Shown here: piece after piece, positions 48,068 to 58,364 of the stretch
How positions within the stretch are numbered: the first letter of the stretch is position 1
Layout of the letters: every line of letters begins with the position of its first letter
DNA from: Paracoccus beibuensis
GTDB taxonomy: Bacteria > Pseudomonadota > Alphaproteobacteria > Rhodobacterales > Rhodobacteraceae
Length of the DNA stretch: 64,000 nucleotides
Direction: 5' to 3'
Assembly: GCF_026162625.1 (NCBI RefSeq)
Contig: NZ_JAOTBD010000004.1
Location: forward strand, 1 to 64,000
The notes under the pieces: generated by a model
What the model was told of the DNA's origin: nothing
Databases searched by the model: none
The model's input: only the letters and a program-made list of their open reading frames with translations
Program-made: the position numbers and the translations under genes

Positions 48068-49453
48068 ATGGCCGATCACGCAAGGCTAGGGGACATGCTG
48101 ACGCAGGTGGACCAGGGATTGGAGGACGCCTTGGCGCGTCTGATGGATTTCCTGCGCATCCCGTCGATCTCGACCGATCCGGCCCATGCGGGCGATGTTC
48201 GGGCCGCGGCGGAATGGCTGCGCGCGGAACTGGCCGCGTTGGGCTTCGAGGCAGAGGTGCACGACACGCCAGGCCACCCGATGGTCGTGGCCCGGTCGGC
48301 CGCCGGCGGCGCGCGGCCGCTGCTGTTCTATGGTCACTACGACGTCCAGCCGGTCGACCCGCTGGACCTGTGGAACCGCCCGCCGTTCGAGCCCGCAATC
48401 GAGGAAACACCCCGGGGGCCCGTCATCCGGGCGCGCGGCGCGTCCGACGACAAGGGTCAGCTGATGACCTTCGTCGAGGCATTCCGCGCCTGGAAGGCCG
48501 TGCATGGCAGCCTGCCCACCGATCTTGTGCTGCTGTTCGAGGGCGAGGAGGAGTCGGGATCCCCGTCGCTGCGCCCGTTCCTGCAGCAGCATGCTGAGAG
48601 CCTCCGCGCCTCGCTTGCGATCATCTGCGACACCGGCCGCTATGCCGATGGCCGGCCTGCCATTACCACGCAGCTGCGCGGCTTGGTCGGACAGGAGGTC
48701 GTCATCGACGCCGCTGACCGCGACCTGCATTCGGGCAGCTTCGGAGGCCTGGCCGCGAACCCGATCATGATCCTGGCTCAGGCCCTGGCCGGGCTGAAGG
48801 ACGACACGGGCCGCGTCACCCTGCCCGGCTTTTATGACGGCGTCGAGGATCTGCCGCCCGAACTAGCGCGCGACTGGGAGGCGCTGAACTTCGACGCGTC
48901 CGAGTTCCTAAGCCGCGTCGGCCTGTCGACCCCCATCGGCGAAAAAGGCCGCACCGCGCTGGAGATGGCGTGGAACCGCCCGACCGCCGAGATCAACGGG
49001 ATTGCCGGCGGCTATGCCGGAGACGGCTTCAAGACTGTACTTCCCGCGCAGGCGCGCGCCAAGGTCAGCTTCCGCCTGACCGGCAAGCAGGACCCACAAG
49101 CCGTCCGCCAGGCCTTCCAGGACCATGTCCGGCGCTTCGTTCCCGCCGATTGCAACGTCACCTTTTATGACCACGGCGCCAGCTCGGCCAGCGTCATGGA
49201 CATCTCGGACCCGGCCTTTGCGATGGCCAAGGATGCACTGACCGAGGAATGGGGCCAGGACGCCGCCTTCATCGGCGCCGGCGGCTCGATCCCCATTGCC
49301 GGCGACTTCCGCGACATCCTCGGCATGGATTCGCTGCTGGTCGGCTTTGCCCGCGACGACGACCGCATCCATTCGCCGAACGAGAAATACGACGTCGAGA
49401 GCTTTGCCAGGGGCGCACGCTCCTGGACACGCATCCTAGCGGCCCTGCGCTGA
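48068..49453 (+). CDS. M20 family dipeptidase/peptidase
   Basis: A 461-residue dinuclear zinc peptidase. The family plan is clear: RLMDFLRIPSISTDPAHAGD, metal site LLFYGHYDVQPVDPLDLW, IRARGASDDKGQLMTFVEA, catalytic Glu in LLFEGEEESGSPSL, ICDTGRYADGRP, and the last His ligand in DDRIHSPNEKYDVESF. A lid domain lies at about 200-320. The layout resembles CNDP-type carboxypeptidases and dipeptidases. AGGA lies before the ATG at 48068; a much longer open frame upstream is antisense to hemA. It is divergent from hemA and followed by a strong hairpin. Confidence 0.93.
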   Translation: MADHARLGDMLTQVDQGLEDALARLMDFLRIPSISTDPAHAGDVRAAAEWLRAELAALGFEAEVHDTPGHPMVVARSAAGGARPLLFYGHYDVQPVDPLDLWNRPPFEPAIEETPRGPVIRARGASDDKGQLMTFVEAFRAWKAVHGSLPTDLVLLFEGEEESGSPSLRPFLQQHAESLRASLAIICDTGRYADGRPAITTQLRGLVGQEVVIDAADRDLHSGSFGGLAANPIMILAQALAGLKDDTGRVTLPGFYDGVEDLPPELARDWEALNFDASEFLSRVGLSTPIGEKGRTALEMAWNRPTAEINGIAGGYAGDGFKTVLPAQARAKVSFRLTGKQDPQAVRQAFQDHVRRFVPADCNVTFYDHGASSASVMDISDPAFAMAKDALTEEWGQDAAFIGAGGSIPIAGDFRDILGMDSLLVGFARDDDRIHSPNEKYDVESFARGARSWTRILAALR

Positions 49454-49460
49454 CGAGAAC

Positions 49461-49486
49461 GGGGGTGAGCATCTCTGCTCGCCCCC
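49461..49486. terminator. Hairpin after the M20 gene
   Basis: 11-bp stem GGGGGTGAGCA / TGCTCGCCCCC (one G-T pair) with a TCTC loop. There is no T run, but it sits between convergent genes and probably limits read-through both ways. Confidence 0.6.
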
Positions 49487-49520
49487 GCGACTTCTTCCGC
49501 CAGATCCCGGCCAGCGCCCT

Positions 49521-50132
49521 TCAGCTTTTGGCAGAGCAGTAGCTTTGGCTGGAGGTCCAGGCCGCGATATCCGCGCGCTTCGACGAGCTGCGCATCGGCG
49601 CCCAGTCCCGCGCCACGCCCCGCCAGCCGCCGTCGTCCCGGGCCACCGCGTTGTCGCGGGCGACCTGCCGCGACATGATCTTGACCGCGCAGGCCATGTT
49701 GTCGGCACCGTTCTTGATGTTGCCGTCGCAGTCGTAATTGCGCCAGGTGGCGGGCGCGATCTGCATCAGTCCCAACCACCGCCCGCCGCCGCCCGAGGCC
49801 TGCGGGTTGTACGTGCTCTCGTGCTTGGCCACGGCGGACAGCAGCCCCGCCCAGAACGCCTTGCGGCCCGGCTGCGCCAGCTGGCGATAATTCGGGCAGA
49901 ACTCGGTGATGTCGTTCGGAACGTTCGACATGATCGTCACGCCCTCGCGGTCCAGCGCCGCCAGCGTGGCGCGGGTCCATTCGTCGGAACCGTTGCGCTC
50001 TCCCCACCGCATCGGGGGCTCCTGGGCCAGCGCCATTTCCTGGGCCTCGACCTGCGCATTCGGCGTGGCAGAGGGAGTTGTGGAACAGGCGGCCAGCAGA
50101 GCAAGGGCGGCAAGGGAAAGCGCGGCGCGCAT
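49521..50132 (-). CDS. SLT-domain (lytic transglycosylase-like) lipoprotein
   Basis: 203 residues. The lipoprotein signal is MRAALSLAALALLAAC with Cys as the lipidation site. The mature part begins with an Ala/Pro/Glu linker, then an SLT fold with catalytic Glu in AVAKHESTYNPQASGGGGRW and LGLMQIAPATWRNYDCDG. The role would be cleavage of peptidoglycan glycan strands with 1,6-anhydro ends, in the periplasm or at the outer membrane. The ATG at 50132 has GAGGT upstream; ATG 50162 would put ten residues ahead of the signal peptide. It is convergent with the M20 gene. Confidence 0.85.
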   Translation of the reverse strand: MRAALSLAALALLAACSTTPSATPNAQVEAQEMALAQEPPMRWGERNGSDEWTRATLAALDREGVTIMSNVPNDITEFCPNYRQLAQPGRKAFWAGLLSAVAKHESTYNPQASGGGGRWLGLMQIAPATWRNYDCDGNIKNGADNMACAVKIMSRQVARDNAVARDDGGWRGVARDWAPMRSSSKRADIAAWTSSQSYCSAKS

Positions 50133-50427
50133 CGTGACCTCGAATGGCAATTTCGTCGTCATCTGCAATATCCGGTCCGCAAGACGCCGCAAGCCACAGC
50201 ATTTTGCGTCGGCGGGTTCGCGCCCCAATGCCGCCTGTCGATGCTCGGAAATCCGCCGACCGGGATGGGCAGCCGCATCACTGGCGCATAATTTTACACG
50301 CATTTTAGCTTTCGCAGGCCGCCGGCCGATTCGATGGGCAACGATCGCGGCAGCTGCCAGCCCGTGACAATCCCCCGGCCTTGCCCTAGAAAAGCCGCCA
50401 GACCGTAAAGCCGCAGACGAGGCCCCC

Positions 50428-51939
50428 ATGCTTGACCTGACCCTGACCCCCCCGGCCCCCAAGGTGATCCAGGGCGCGAAAAGCGAATGGGAGCTGGTCA
50501 TCGGGCTTGAAGTTCACGCCCAGGTGGCCTCGAAGGCCAAGCTGTTTTCCGGCGCCTCGACCGCCTTCGGGGCCGAGCCAAACAGCAACGTGGCCTTCGT
50601 CGATGCCGCCATGCCGGGCATGCTGCCGGTCATCAACGAATTCTGCGTGGCACAGGCGGTGCGCACCGGGCTTGGGCTCAAGGCCCAGATCAACCTGCGC
50701 AGCGCGTTCGACCGCAAGAACTACTTCTATCCCGACCTGCCGCAGGGCTACCAGATCAGCCAACTCTATCACCCCATCGTGGGCGAGGGCGAGGTGATCG
50801 TCGACATGGCCCCGGGGATCGCGCGCCTCGTGCGGATCGAGCGCATTCACCTTGAACAGGACGCCGGCAAGTCGATCCACGACATGGATCCGACCATGTC
50901 ATTCGTGGACCTGAACCGCACCGGGGTCGCCCTGATGGAGATCGTCAGCCGCCCCGACATCCGCGGCCCCGAGGAAGCGGCGGCCTATGTGTCCAAGCTG
51001 CGCCAGATCATGCGTTACCTGGGCACCTGCGACGGCAACATGCAGAACGGCAACCTGCGCGCCGACGTCAACGTCAGCGTCTGCAAGCCCGGCGACTATG
51101 AACGCTTTCAGGAAACCGGCGACTTCGGCCACCTCGGCACGCGCTGCGAGATCAAGAACATGAACTCGCTGCGCTTCATCCAGGCCGCCATCGAATACGA
51201 AGCACGCCGCCAGATCGCCATCCTTGAGGACGGCGGCAGCATCGTGCAGGAAACCCGGCTCTATGACCCCGACAAGGCCGAGACCCGGTCGATGCGCTCC
51301 AAGGAAGAGGCGCATGACTATCGCTATTTCCCCGATCCCGACCTTCTGCCGCTGGACATCGAGCAGGCGTGGGTCGACGACATCGCGGCTGGCATGCCCG
51401 AGTTGCCGGATGAAAAGAAGGCTCGCTTCGTCACGGCGCTCGGCCTGTCGGATTACGATGCCGGCGTGCTCACCGCCGATGTCGAAAGTGCGAACTTTTT
51501 CGAAGCCGTGGCCGAGGGCCGCGACGGCAAGATGGCCGCGAACTGGGTCATCAACGAGCTGTTCGGCCGGCTGAACAAGGAGGGGCTGACTGTTCAGACT
51601 TCTCCCGTCTCGGCCGCGCAGTTGCGCGGCGTGATCGACCTGATCGCCAAGGGCGACATCTCGGGCAAGATCGCCAAGGACCTGTTCGAAATCCTGTGGT
51701 CCGGAGGCGGCGATCCGGCCGAAATCGTCGAAGCGCGCGGCATGAAGCAGGTCACCGACCTTGGCGCCATCGAGGCCGCCGTGGACCAGATCATCGCCGA
51801 CAACCCCGCCCAGGTCGAAAAGGCGAAGGCCAACTCCAAGCTGGCGGGCTGGTTCGTGGGCCAGGTGCTGAAGGCGACGGGCGGCAAGGCCAATCCCGCG
51901 GCCGTCAATGAACTGGTTGCCCGGAAACTGGGACAATAA
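50428..51939 (+). CDS. gatB: Asp-tRNA(Asn)/Glu-tRNA(Gln) amidotransferase subunit B
   Basis: A 503-residue subunit of the GatCAB complex that converts mischarged Glu-tRNA(Gln) and Asp-tRNA(Asn). The N-terminal cradle has [20 protein letters not shown], the kinase site [20 protein letters not shown] and [20 protein letters not shown]. The C-terminal YqeY-like helical domain includes [15 protein letters not shown] and ends [11 protein letters not shown]. gatA and gatC are not in the window, so they must be elsewhere. AGACGAGG precedes the ATG. Confidence 0.98.
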   Translation: MLDLTLTPPAPKVIQGAKSEWELVIGLEVHAQVASKAKLFSGASTAFGAEPNSNVAFVDAAMPGMLPVINEFCVAQAVRTGLGLKAQINLRSAFDRKNYFYPDLPQGYQISQLYHPIVGEGEVIVDMAPGIARLVRIERIHLEQDAGKSIHDMDPTMSFVDLNRTGVALMEIVSRPDIRGPEEAAAYVSKLRQIMRYLGTCDGNMQNGNLRADVNVSVCKPGDYERFQETGDFGHLGTRCEIKNMNSLRFIQAAIEYEARRQIAILEDGGSIVQETRLYDPDKAETRSMRSKEEAHDYRYFPDPDLLPLDIEQAWVDDIAAGMPELPDEKKARFVTALGLSDYDAGVLTADVESANFFEAVAEGRDGKMAANWVINELFGRLNKEGLTVQTSPVSAAQLRGVIDLIAKGDISGKIAKDLFEILWSGGGDPAEIVEARGMKQVTDLGAIEAAVDQIIADNPAQVEKAKANSKLAGWFVGQVLKATGGKANPAAVNELVARKLGQ

Positions 51940-51991
51940 GATCCCCCGGTGCCGCACGGGCGGCACCGCCACGCTTGTCAGGACCGAACTG

Positions 51992-52294
51992 ATGTCACAT
52001 CCGGCCTATGAATACTCCGTCGTCGCCGCCCCCATGCGGGGCGAGAAGGCGCGCGAGGCCAAGACGCCGACCGAGCGCTTCGCGCTGACGCTGACGGCCG
52101 AGTTGAACCGCATGGCCGCCGAGGGTTGGGAATACCTGCGCGCCGACGTCCTGCCGAGCGAAGAGCGCAGTGGCCTGACCGGCCGGGCGACGGTCTATCA
52201 TAACGTGCTGGTGTTTCGCAGGCCGCCACAGGGCCAGGACGCCGAGGTCAAGCGCCTGCTGAAACCGGCAGCTACGGATCCCGCTGAAAGCTGA
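51992..52294 (+). CDS. DUF4177-type small protein
   Basis: A 100-residue protein. It starts MSHPAYEYSVVAAPMRGEKA and has ELNRMAAEGWEYLRADVLPS, the hallmark of DUF4177 (AEGWEY), with TVYHNVLVFRRPP ending the fold. The C-terminal tail is Glu/Ala-rich. No function is known for the domain. It lies 52 bases after gatB and may be co-transcribed. The ATG at 51992 was chosen over an in-frame ATG at 51908 that lies inside gatB. Confidence 0.75.
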   Translation: MSHPAYEYSVVAAPMRGEKAREAKTPTERFALTLTAELNRMAAEGWEYLRADVLPSEERSGLTGRATVYHNVLVFRRPPQGQDAEVKRLLKPAATDPAES

Positions 52295-53074
52295 CGTCCC
52301 AGGTCAGGGCTCGAGGCCATGGCATGCCGGTCGCGACGACACTGGAGGGGCCTTGCGGACCAAATGGAGACGCGCAGCAGGCCTCGCGTTGCTCAATGCG
52401 ATGTTGATCACCGTCCGCCGTTCGCAGCTTCGCTTTCGTGTCGGACGGAAGTCTCCCGTCAGGTCGTGGCAAACCTCCGCTGCTCTTGCTTGATCGTCCG
52501 GACCCCTGTTGACCCAGTCAACACCGTGGCTGCGCTAGGTACGCAACCAGCCCTTGAGCGGCTAGCTGGTCGGGACGGCCGCCGGCCGAGTGGGCTGGCA
52601 AAAGTCGGCCAGTCGGTTGACGAAGCGGGCCAGAAACCATGAGGCATCGGCAGCGGTGTCTGCCTTTATCTTCATGCCGCTGTTGACCCGCACGATTTGC
52701 CTGCGCACATTTCTTCCATGCGCCTTGGATGCCATCTCGTGACCTGTCCACTTGCATCTCATTCATCGCAGCCGGCTTCTTCTCAAAGCCTCACCAGCCC
52801 CTGAACAGCCCGATCAAAAGCCGCCTGTCGGATCGCCGACTCCGAACCTTTGCCGACCACAGCCGCGAAAAAATCCCGCATTCGCAACCGCGCACTCAAG
52901 GATATGATCTCGCCCGAGAGTTAACGATCATTGCGGCGTGGGCGTGCAATGAGCCGCCGGGAACAATGAGTGGATGCGCCCTATGCACTTGCGCCGACAA
53001 GCACAAATCGCTCGCTATCGGCCTCCCCGCGAGTGCTGCATAATCACCGGATGCCTGGATCAACGGCTGTTATC
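52295..53074. other. 780-base stretch without a convincing gene
   Basis: No known domain, tRNA or strong terminator is seen. Two short minus-strand frames look somewhat protein-like. One, from a possible TTG at 52899 to 52783, reads MRDFFAAVVGKGSESAIRQA with AAFDRAVQGLVRL after it. The other, 52562-52762, contains DTAADASWFLARFVNRLADF. Neither has a clear ribosome site. A decayed gene or mobile relic is possible. Base composition dips around 52860-52940, which includes AAAAAA and AGTTAACGATCAT. Confidence 0.4.
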
Positions 53075-53869
53075 TCACGCCGCAAGATCGCACAGCTGTG
53101 GCCGGAACGTCGCGGCCTGGACGCCGTCAGGGCCGAACACGCAGAAGCTGCCGGGCGTCACCTCCTGCCAATCACCCTCGTCCGTTTCCAGTGGTTCTGA
53201 CACGACCGCCCAGCCTTGGCGCGTGATCGACCAGCGATAGTAAAGCGACGGCGCGTACTCGTCGCTGCTGTACCGCAGGACGAACAGGCGCTGGCCATCC
53301 GATAGCGCACAAGCCGCGCGGACATGCGGCGCCTCCCCACGCTGGCGGGCCAGCGCCCCCATTCGGCCAAGGGCGCGTTCCATGGCACCTTTCGGATCCT
53401 CGTTCAGTCCCTCCCCCAGGGCGATCAGGAACAGAGCTTCGCTGTCGGTGGCGCCCTTGCGGTGCTGATAGAGGTCGTCGCGGATCAGGACATCGGCATG
53501 CCGCCGAAAGCTGTCATACCCGCCGAATTGGCCGTTATGCATGAAGGACCACCGCCCGGCGGTGAAGGGATGGCAGTTGTTGCGACTGGTCGCCGTCCCG
53601 GTCGAGGCACGGACATGGGCCAGGAACAGTCCCGACCGCACCTGACCCACCAGGCTGCGCAGGTTCGGATCGGACCAGGCGGGCATGACGTCGCGATAAA
53701 GCCCGGGCTCGGGCCGCTCACCATACCAGGCGATCCCGAACCCGTCCGCATTGACCGGCGTCAGGCAGCGCGTCGCGCCCTGGCTCTGCCGGATCAGCGA
53801 ATGTGCCGGACGGCTGACGATGTCTTCAAGGAAGATCGGTTCGCCAAGATAGGCGGCCCAACGACACAT
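53075..53869 (-). CDS. Class II glutamine amidotransferase (YafJ-like)
   Basis: 264 residues with the N-terminal nucleophile Cys2 in MCRWAAYLGEPIFLEDIVSR; the initiator Met must be removed for activity. It continues TPVNADGFGIAWYGERPEPG, LFLAHVRASTGTATSRNNCH, PFTAGRWSFMHNGQFGGYDS and DSEALFLIALGEG, the Ntn-hydrolase amidotransferase fold. It is not joined to any synthetase domain, so the ammonia acceptor is unknown. The family includes YafJ and the ergothioneine-pathway EgtC; no egt genes are nearby. Confidence 0.88.
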   Translation of the reverse strand: MCRWAAYLGEPIFLEDIVSRPAHSLIRQSQGATRCLTPVNADGFGIAWYGERPEPGLYRDVMPAWSDPNLRSLVGQVRSGLFLAHVRASTGTATSRNNCHPFTAGRWSFMHNGQFGGYDSFRRHADVLIRDDLYQHRKGATDSEALFLIALGEGLNEDPKGAMERALGRMGALARQRGEAPHVRAACALSDGQRLFVLRYSSDEYAPSLYYRWSITRQGWAVVSEPLETDEGDWQEVTPGSFCVFGPDGVQAATFRPQLCDLAA

Positions 53870-53928
53870 GTCCTGCCCCTTCGTGTCTGCTTTGTGACAG
53901 ACCTACCACGAAAGGATGAAGCAATCAC

Positions 53929-54228
53929 CTATTCCGTTGCCGGCGACGTCTCTTCCACAATCACGAGGTCGCGTTCGCTGGCCCCTTTGGCATGCGCAAG
54001 CGCCGCCTGATAGTCGGTGCTGTGATAACAGGCAACGGCTGCATCGAAGCTGGGAAACCGGGCGACGACATTGCGGGCCCGATCGCTTCCTTCCAGCTGC
54101 TGATAGCGTCCGCCGCGCGCCAGGAAGACGCCTCCGTGGGCGGCGATGGCAGGCCCCGCCTCCTTGGCGTACCGTCCATAGGCCTCTGCGTCGGTGACGG
54201 TCACATGGGCAATCCAAAGGGCGGTCAT
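53929..54228 (-). CDS. DUF1330 protein
   Basis: A 99-residue dimeric alpha+beta barrel. Typical pieces are [60 protein letters not shown], and [10 protein letters not shown] near the end. The family has no established reaction. The ATG overlaps the alaS stop by four bases (54225-54228), so it is translated from the alaS message. Confidence 0.88.
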   Translation of the reverse strand: MTALWIAHVTVTDAEAYGRYAKEAGPAIAAHGGVFLARGGRYQQLEGSDRARNVVARFPSFDAAVACYHSTDYQAALAHAKGASERDLVIVEETSPATE

Positions 54229-56882
54229 GCGCTTTCCTCGATCATTTTGCGGGCGTCCTGCAACGCGGTCTCGGCGGCCGCAAGACTGGGGGCGCCGCCT
54301 TGGGCGCGGTCGGGGCGGCCGCCACCGCCCTTGCCGCCAAGGGCGGCCGTGGCGGTCTGCACCAGCGCCACGGCGCTGATCCGGCCTGTCAGGTCCGGCG
54401 TCACGCCGGCCGCGACGGTCGCTTTCCCGTCGGCCTCGGCCAGCACCAACACGATGCCACTGCCAAGCCCGGCCTTCATGTCGTCGACCAACGCGCCAAG
54501 CTCTTTGCCGCCGACGCCTTCGACCTTGCGGCCGATGAACTTGACGCCGCCGACCTCTTCGGCGTCGGACGCGCCGCCGCCTCCCATCGCCAGCTGACGC
54601 TTCAACTGCGCGACCTCGTTGGCCAGTGCCTTGCGTTCATCCGCCAGCGCCCGGACGCGGTTCACCACCTCGGACGACTGCGCCTTCAGGATGCCGGCGA
54701 TCTCCGTCAGCCGACGGTCCGCGTCGCGCAGGTGGTCAAGGGCCGCCTGCCCCGTCAGTGCCTCGATCCGCCGCACGCCCGCGCTGGACGCGCTGTCGCC
54801 CAGCAACGCAAACGCACCGACGTCGCCGGTCCGTGCCACATGCGTGCCGCCGCACAGCTCCAGCGAATAGGTTGCCTTGTCGAGTCCCTTGCCACTGCCG
54901 GCCAAGTTGCCCATCGACACGACGCGGACCTCGTCGCCGTATTTCTCTCCGAACAAGGCCTGCGCACCCATCGCGCGTGCCTCGTCCGGCGTCATGATAC
55001 GCGTGACGACCGGGCTGTTCTGCCGGATGAATTCGTTCACCTCGCCCTCGATCTGCGCCAGTTCTTCGGCCGAGACGGCTTGGTTATGGCTGAAGTCGAA
55101 GCGCAACCGGTCGGGCGCGTTCAGGCTGCCCCGCTGTGCGACATGGTCACCCAGCGTCCGCCGCAATGCCTCGTGCAGCAGGTGCGTGGCCGAGTGGTTC
55201 GCCCGGATCGTGCTGCGCCGGTCGTGATCCACCGACAGCGTCGCCCCTTGGCCGCGCGCGATGGCGCCCATCGTCACTTCGGCATGGTGCACGAAGACGC
55301 CTGCCACCTTCCTAGTGTCGATCACGCGCGCCGCGCCGGTTTCGGTCTTGATCAGACCGGTATCACCAACCTGGCCGCCGCTTTCGGCATAGAAGGGCGA
55401 CTGGTTCACCACGATGGCGACCTTGCTGCCCTCGCCCGCCTCGGCGGCGTCGGCCCCGTCCAAAACCAGGGCCAGAACCTGCCCCTCGGCCTCTTCGGTA
55501 TCATAGCCCAAGAACTCGGTCGCGCCATGCTTTTCGGCAAGTTCGAACCAGATCGTCGCATCCGCCGCCTCGCCCGAGCCGCTCCAGGCCGCCCGCGCCA
55601 TACGCTTTTGCTCGGCCATGGCCGCGTCGAAACCGTCGATCTCGACCGTGCGACCCTTCTCGCGCAGCGCGTCCTGCGTCAGGTCCAGCGGAAAACCAAA
55701 CGTGTCGTACAGTTTGAACGCCGCCTCGCCCGGCAGGTCTGCCCCCTCGGGCAGCTTCGCCAACTCGTCGTCCAGCAGCCGCAGGCCGCGGTCCAGCGTT
55801 TGGCGGAAGCGCGTCTCCTCGGACCGCAGCGTTTCCTCGATCATCGGCTGCCCGCGCGTCAGCTCGGGGTAGGCTGCCCCCATCTGCTGCACCAGCGCCG
55901 GAACCAGCTTGTGCATGACCGGGTCCTGCGCCCCCAGCATATGCGCATGCCGCATCGCACGCCGCATGATCCGCCGCAGCACGTAGCCGCGCCCCTCGTT
56001 CGACGGCATGACACCGTCAGCGATCAGGAAGCTGGTCGACCGCAGGTGATCCGCGATCACGCGGTGATGCACCTTGCCCGGTCCGTCAGGATCGCTGCTG
56101 GTGGCATGGGCCGAGGCCTCGATCAGCGACCGCATCAGGTCGGTGTCATAGTTGTCGTGCTTGCCCTGCAGCAGCGCGCCGATCCGCTCCAGCCCCATGC
56201 CGGTATCGATGGACTGCATGTCCAGCGCCCGCATCGACCCGTCCTCGAACTGCTCGTTCTGCATGAAAACCAGGTTCCAGATCTCGATGAAGCGGTCGCC
56301 GTCTTCCTCGGCCGAGCCCGGAGGGCCGCCCCAGATCTTGTCGCCGTGGTCGAAGAAGATCTCGGTGCAGGGACCGCAAGGACCGGTCGGACCCATCTGC
56401 CAGAAGTTGTCGCTGGTCGCGATCCGGATGATCCGGTCATCTGACAGTCCCGCGACCTTTTTCCAGATGTTCGCCGCCTCGTCGTCGGTGTGATAGACGG
56501 TGACCAGCAGCCGGTCCTTCGGAATTCCAAATTCCTTGGTCAGCAGTTCCCACGCATAGGGGATCGCCTGCTCCTTGAAGTAGTCGCCGAAGCTGAAATT
56601 TCCCAACATCTCGAAGAATGTGTGGTGACGCGCTGTATAGCCCACATTGTCGAGGTCGTTGTGCTTGCCCCCCGCCCGAACGCATTTCTGCGCCGTGGTC
56701 GCACGGTTATAGTCGCGCGTCTCGACCCCTGTGAACAGGTTCTTGAACTGCACCATGCCCGAGTTCGCGAACATCAGGGTCGGGTCGTTCCGGGGCACCA
56801 GCGGGCTGCTTTCCACGACCCGGTGGCCGTTCCTCTCGAAATAGCCAAGGAAGGTAGAGCGGATGTCATTCAGACTGGGCAT
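54225..56882 (-). CDS. alaS: Alanyl-tRNA synthetase
   Basis: An 885-residue class II enzyme charging tRNA-Ala. The N-terminal core begins [20 protein letters not shown] and has motifs [17 protein letters not shown] and [20 protein letters not shown]. The editing domain has zinc ligands [17 protein letters not shown] and [15 protein letters not shown] coiled-coil segment near residues 735-765 and the C-Ala oligomerisation domain ([16 protein letters not shown]) follow. It is separated from recA by 177 bases and followed by the overlapping DUF1330 gene. Confidence 0.98.
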   Translation of the reverse strand: MPSLNDIRSTFLGYFERNGHRVVESSPLVPRNDPTLMFANSGMVQFKNLFTGVETRDYNRATTAQKCVRAGGKHNDLDNVGYTARHHTFFEMLGNFSFGDYFKEQAIPYAWELLTKEFGIPKDRLLVTVYHTDDEAANIWKKVAGLSDDRIIRIATSDNFWQMGPTGPCGPCTEIFFDHGDKIWGGPPGSAEEDGDRFIEIWNLVFMQNEQFEDGSMRALDMQSIDTGMGLERIGALLQGKHDNYDTDLMRSLIEASAHATSSDPDGPGKVHHRVIADHLRSTSFLIADGVMPSNEGRGYVLRRIMRRAMRHAHMLGAQDPVMHKLVPALVQQMGAAYPELTRGQPMIEETLRSEETRFRQTLDRGLRLLDDELAKLPEGADLPGEAAFKLYDTFGFPLDLTQDALREKGRTVEIDGFDAAMAEQKRMARAAWSGSGEAADATIWFELAEKHGATEFLGYDTEEAEGQVLALVLDGADAAEAGEGSKVAIVVNQSPFYAESGGQVGDTGLIKTETGAARVIDTRKVAGVFVHHAEVTMGAIARGQGATLSVDHDRRSTIRANHSATHLLHEALRRTLGDHVAQRGSLNAPDRLRFDFSHNQAVSAEELAQIEGEVNEFIRQNSPVVTRIMTPDEARAMGAQALFGEKYGDEVRVVSMGNLAGSGKGLDKATYSLELCGGTHVARTGDVGAFALLGDSASSAGVRRIEALTGQAALDHLRDADRRLTEIAGILKAQSSEVVNRVRALADERKALANEVAQLKRQLAMGGGGASDAEEVGGVKFIGRKVEGVGGKELGALVDDMKAGLGSGIVLVLAEADGKATVAAGVTPDLTGRISAVALVQTATAALGGKGGGGRPDRAQGGAPSLAAAETALQDARKMIEESA

Positions 56883-56981
56883 GGCGGGCCTTCATCGCAA
56901 AACGGGTCTCTCCGGCCAGGCCGGTTCGCACACCGGTCTAAACCTCGCCACCGGCGCTGTCCAGCAAGCGGCAAGATGCAG

Positions 56982-57016
56982 CCGGGGGCCCGGCGCACTT
57001 CGCGCCGGACCCCCGG
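56982..57016. terminator. Long GC hairpin between recA and alaS
   Basis: 15-base arms CCGGGGGCCCGGCGC / GCGCCGGACCCCCGG with one internal mismatch and a 5-base loop, 44 bases beyond the recA stop. No T run follows, so factor-independent termination is uncertain, but it probably isolates recA from alaS. Confidence 0.55.
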
Positions 57017-57059
57017 AGAAAGAACCTGTGCGGAGGCGCAGCCTCGGCACGCCGCAAGG

Positions 57060-58133
57060 TTACTCTTCCGTCAGCGCCTCGTCTTCACCGCCTTCGGCCA
57101 CGCCGAACTCCAGGCCGTGGCTGGCGCGGATCTTGTCCTCGATGGCGAAGGCCACCTCGGGACGGTCGCGCAGGAACTGCTTGGCATTCTCGCGGCCCTG
57201 GCCGATGCGCTCGTCGCCATAGGAATACCAGGCGCCCGACTTTTCGACCACGCCGGCCTTGACGCCCAGGTCGATCAATTCGCCAACCTTGCTGATGCCC
57301 TCGCCATACATGATGTCGAACTCGACCTGCCGGAAGGGCGGCGCGACCTTGTTCTTGACGACCTTGACGCGCGTGGTGTTGCCCGTAACCTCGTCGCGGT
57401 CCTTGACGGCACCCGTGCGGCGGATGTCCAGGCGGACCGAGGCATAGAATTTCAGCGCGTTGCCGCCGGTCGTCGTTTCGGGGTTGCCGAACATGACGCC
57501 GATCTTCATGCGGATCTGGTTGATGAAGATCACCATGCAGTTCGACCTACCGATGCTGGCGGTCAGCTTGCGCATCGCCTGGCTCATCAGGCGGGCCTGG
57601 CTGCCCATCTGCATGTCGCCCATGTCGCCCTCGATCTCGGACTTGGGCGTCAGCGCGGCGACCGAGTCCACGACCACCAGGCTGACCGCGCCCGAACGCA
57701 CCAGCGTGTCCACGATCTCCAGCGCCTGCTCGCCCGTGTCGGGCTGGCTGATCAGCAGCTCGTCCAGGTTCACGCCCAGCTTCTTGGCGTATTGCGGGTC
57801 AAGCGCGTGTTCTGCGTCGACAAAGGCGCAAACCCCGCCCTTTTTCTGCTCCTCGGCCACGACATGCAGCGTCAGCGTCGTCTTGCCCGAGCTTTCCGGG
57901 CCGAAGATCTCGATGATCCGGCCCTTGGGCAGGCCGCCGATGCCGAGTGCGATATCAAGACCCAGCGAACCGGTCGAGGTTGCCTCGATCTCGGCCACGG
58001 GGCTGTCCTTGCCCAGCTTCATGATCGAGCCCTTGCCGAACTGGCGTTCGATCTGGGCCAAGGCGCTGTCCAAGGCCTTTTGCTTGTCCGCGCTGCGTTT
58101 GTCCGTCATGTCGAAGATGCTCGCCTGTGCCAT
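57060..58133 (-). CDS. recA: RecA recombinase
   Basis: A 357-residue ATPase for homologous recombination and LexA cleavage. Walker A is [19 protein letters not shown], then [60 protein letters not shown], and [20 protein letters not shown]. The acidic C-terminal tail is [11 protein letters not shown]. It is transcribed alone, with a LexA box 55 bases before the start codon (58188-58202). An alternative start in the same frame could add a few residues, but [20 protein letters not shown] is the usual beginning. Confidence 0.99.
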   Translation of the reverse strand: MAQASIFDMTDKRSADKQKALDSALAQIERQFGKGSIMKLGKDSPVAEIEATSTGSLGLDIALGIGGLPKGRIIEIFGPESSGKTTLTLHVVAEEQKKGGVCAFVDAEHALDPQYAKKLGVNLDELLISQPDTGEQALEIVDTLVRSGAVSLVVVDSVAALTPKSEIEGDMGDMQMGSQARLMSQAMRKLTASIGRSNCMVIFINQIRMKIGVMFGNPETTTGGNALKFYASVRLDIRRTGAVKDRDEVTGNTTRVKVVKNKVAPPFRQVEFDIMYGEGISKVGELIDLGVKAGVVEKSGAWYSYGDERIGQGRENAKQFLRDRPEVAFAIEDKIRASHGLEFGVAEGGEDEALTEE

Positions 58134-58187
58134 GTGATCCCCACGTTATTTCACAGCGCTCCGGTCCGGGCAATCGACCCTCCGGAT

Positions 58188-58202
58188 GTTCACGTCCTGT
58201 TC
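58188..58202 (-). promoter_or_regulatory. LexA (SOS) box of recA
   Basis: GTTC-ACGTCCT-GTTC on the plus strand, matching the alphaproteobacterial LexA consensus GTTC-N7-GTTC exactly. It lies between recA and the divergent sulfotransferase-like gene, 163 bases from the latter, and most likely serves recA. Confidence 0.9.
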
Positions 58203-58364
58203 GCAACTAGATGCGTGATACCGGACGACTTTTCAAGGTCGTTGAGGTTAATTTGCGATTCGTCCCGGCCACCATTGCCCGCCCCAGGTTAACAAAGCGT
58301 TTACAGCCATGGGCCGGCCGGTTATCCAGCGCCCGCTCGATGCTACGGACACAGGTGACGACGG

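Noticed and set aside
54300..56444. Plus-strand open frame of about 714 codons
   Set aside because: It is antisense to alaS. The same GC mirror effect explains it, and no domain is visible.
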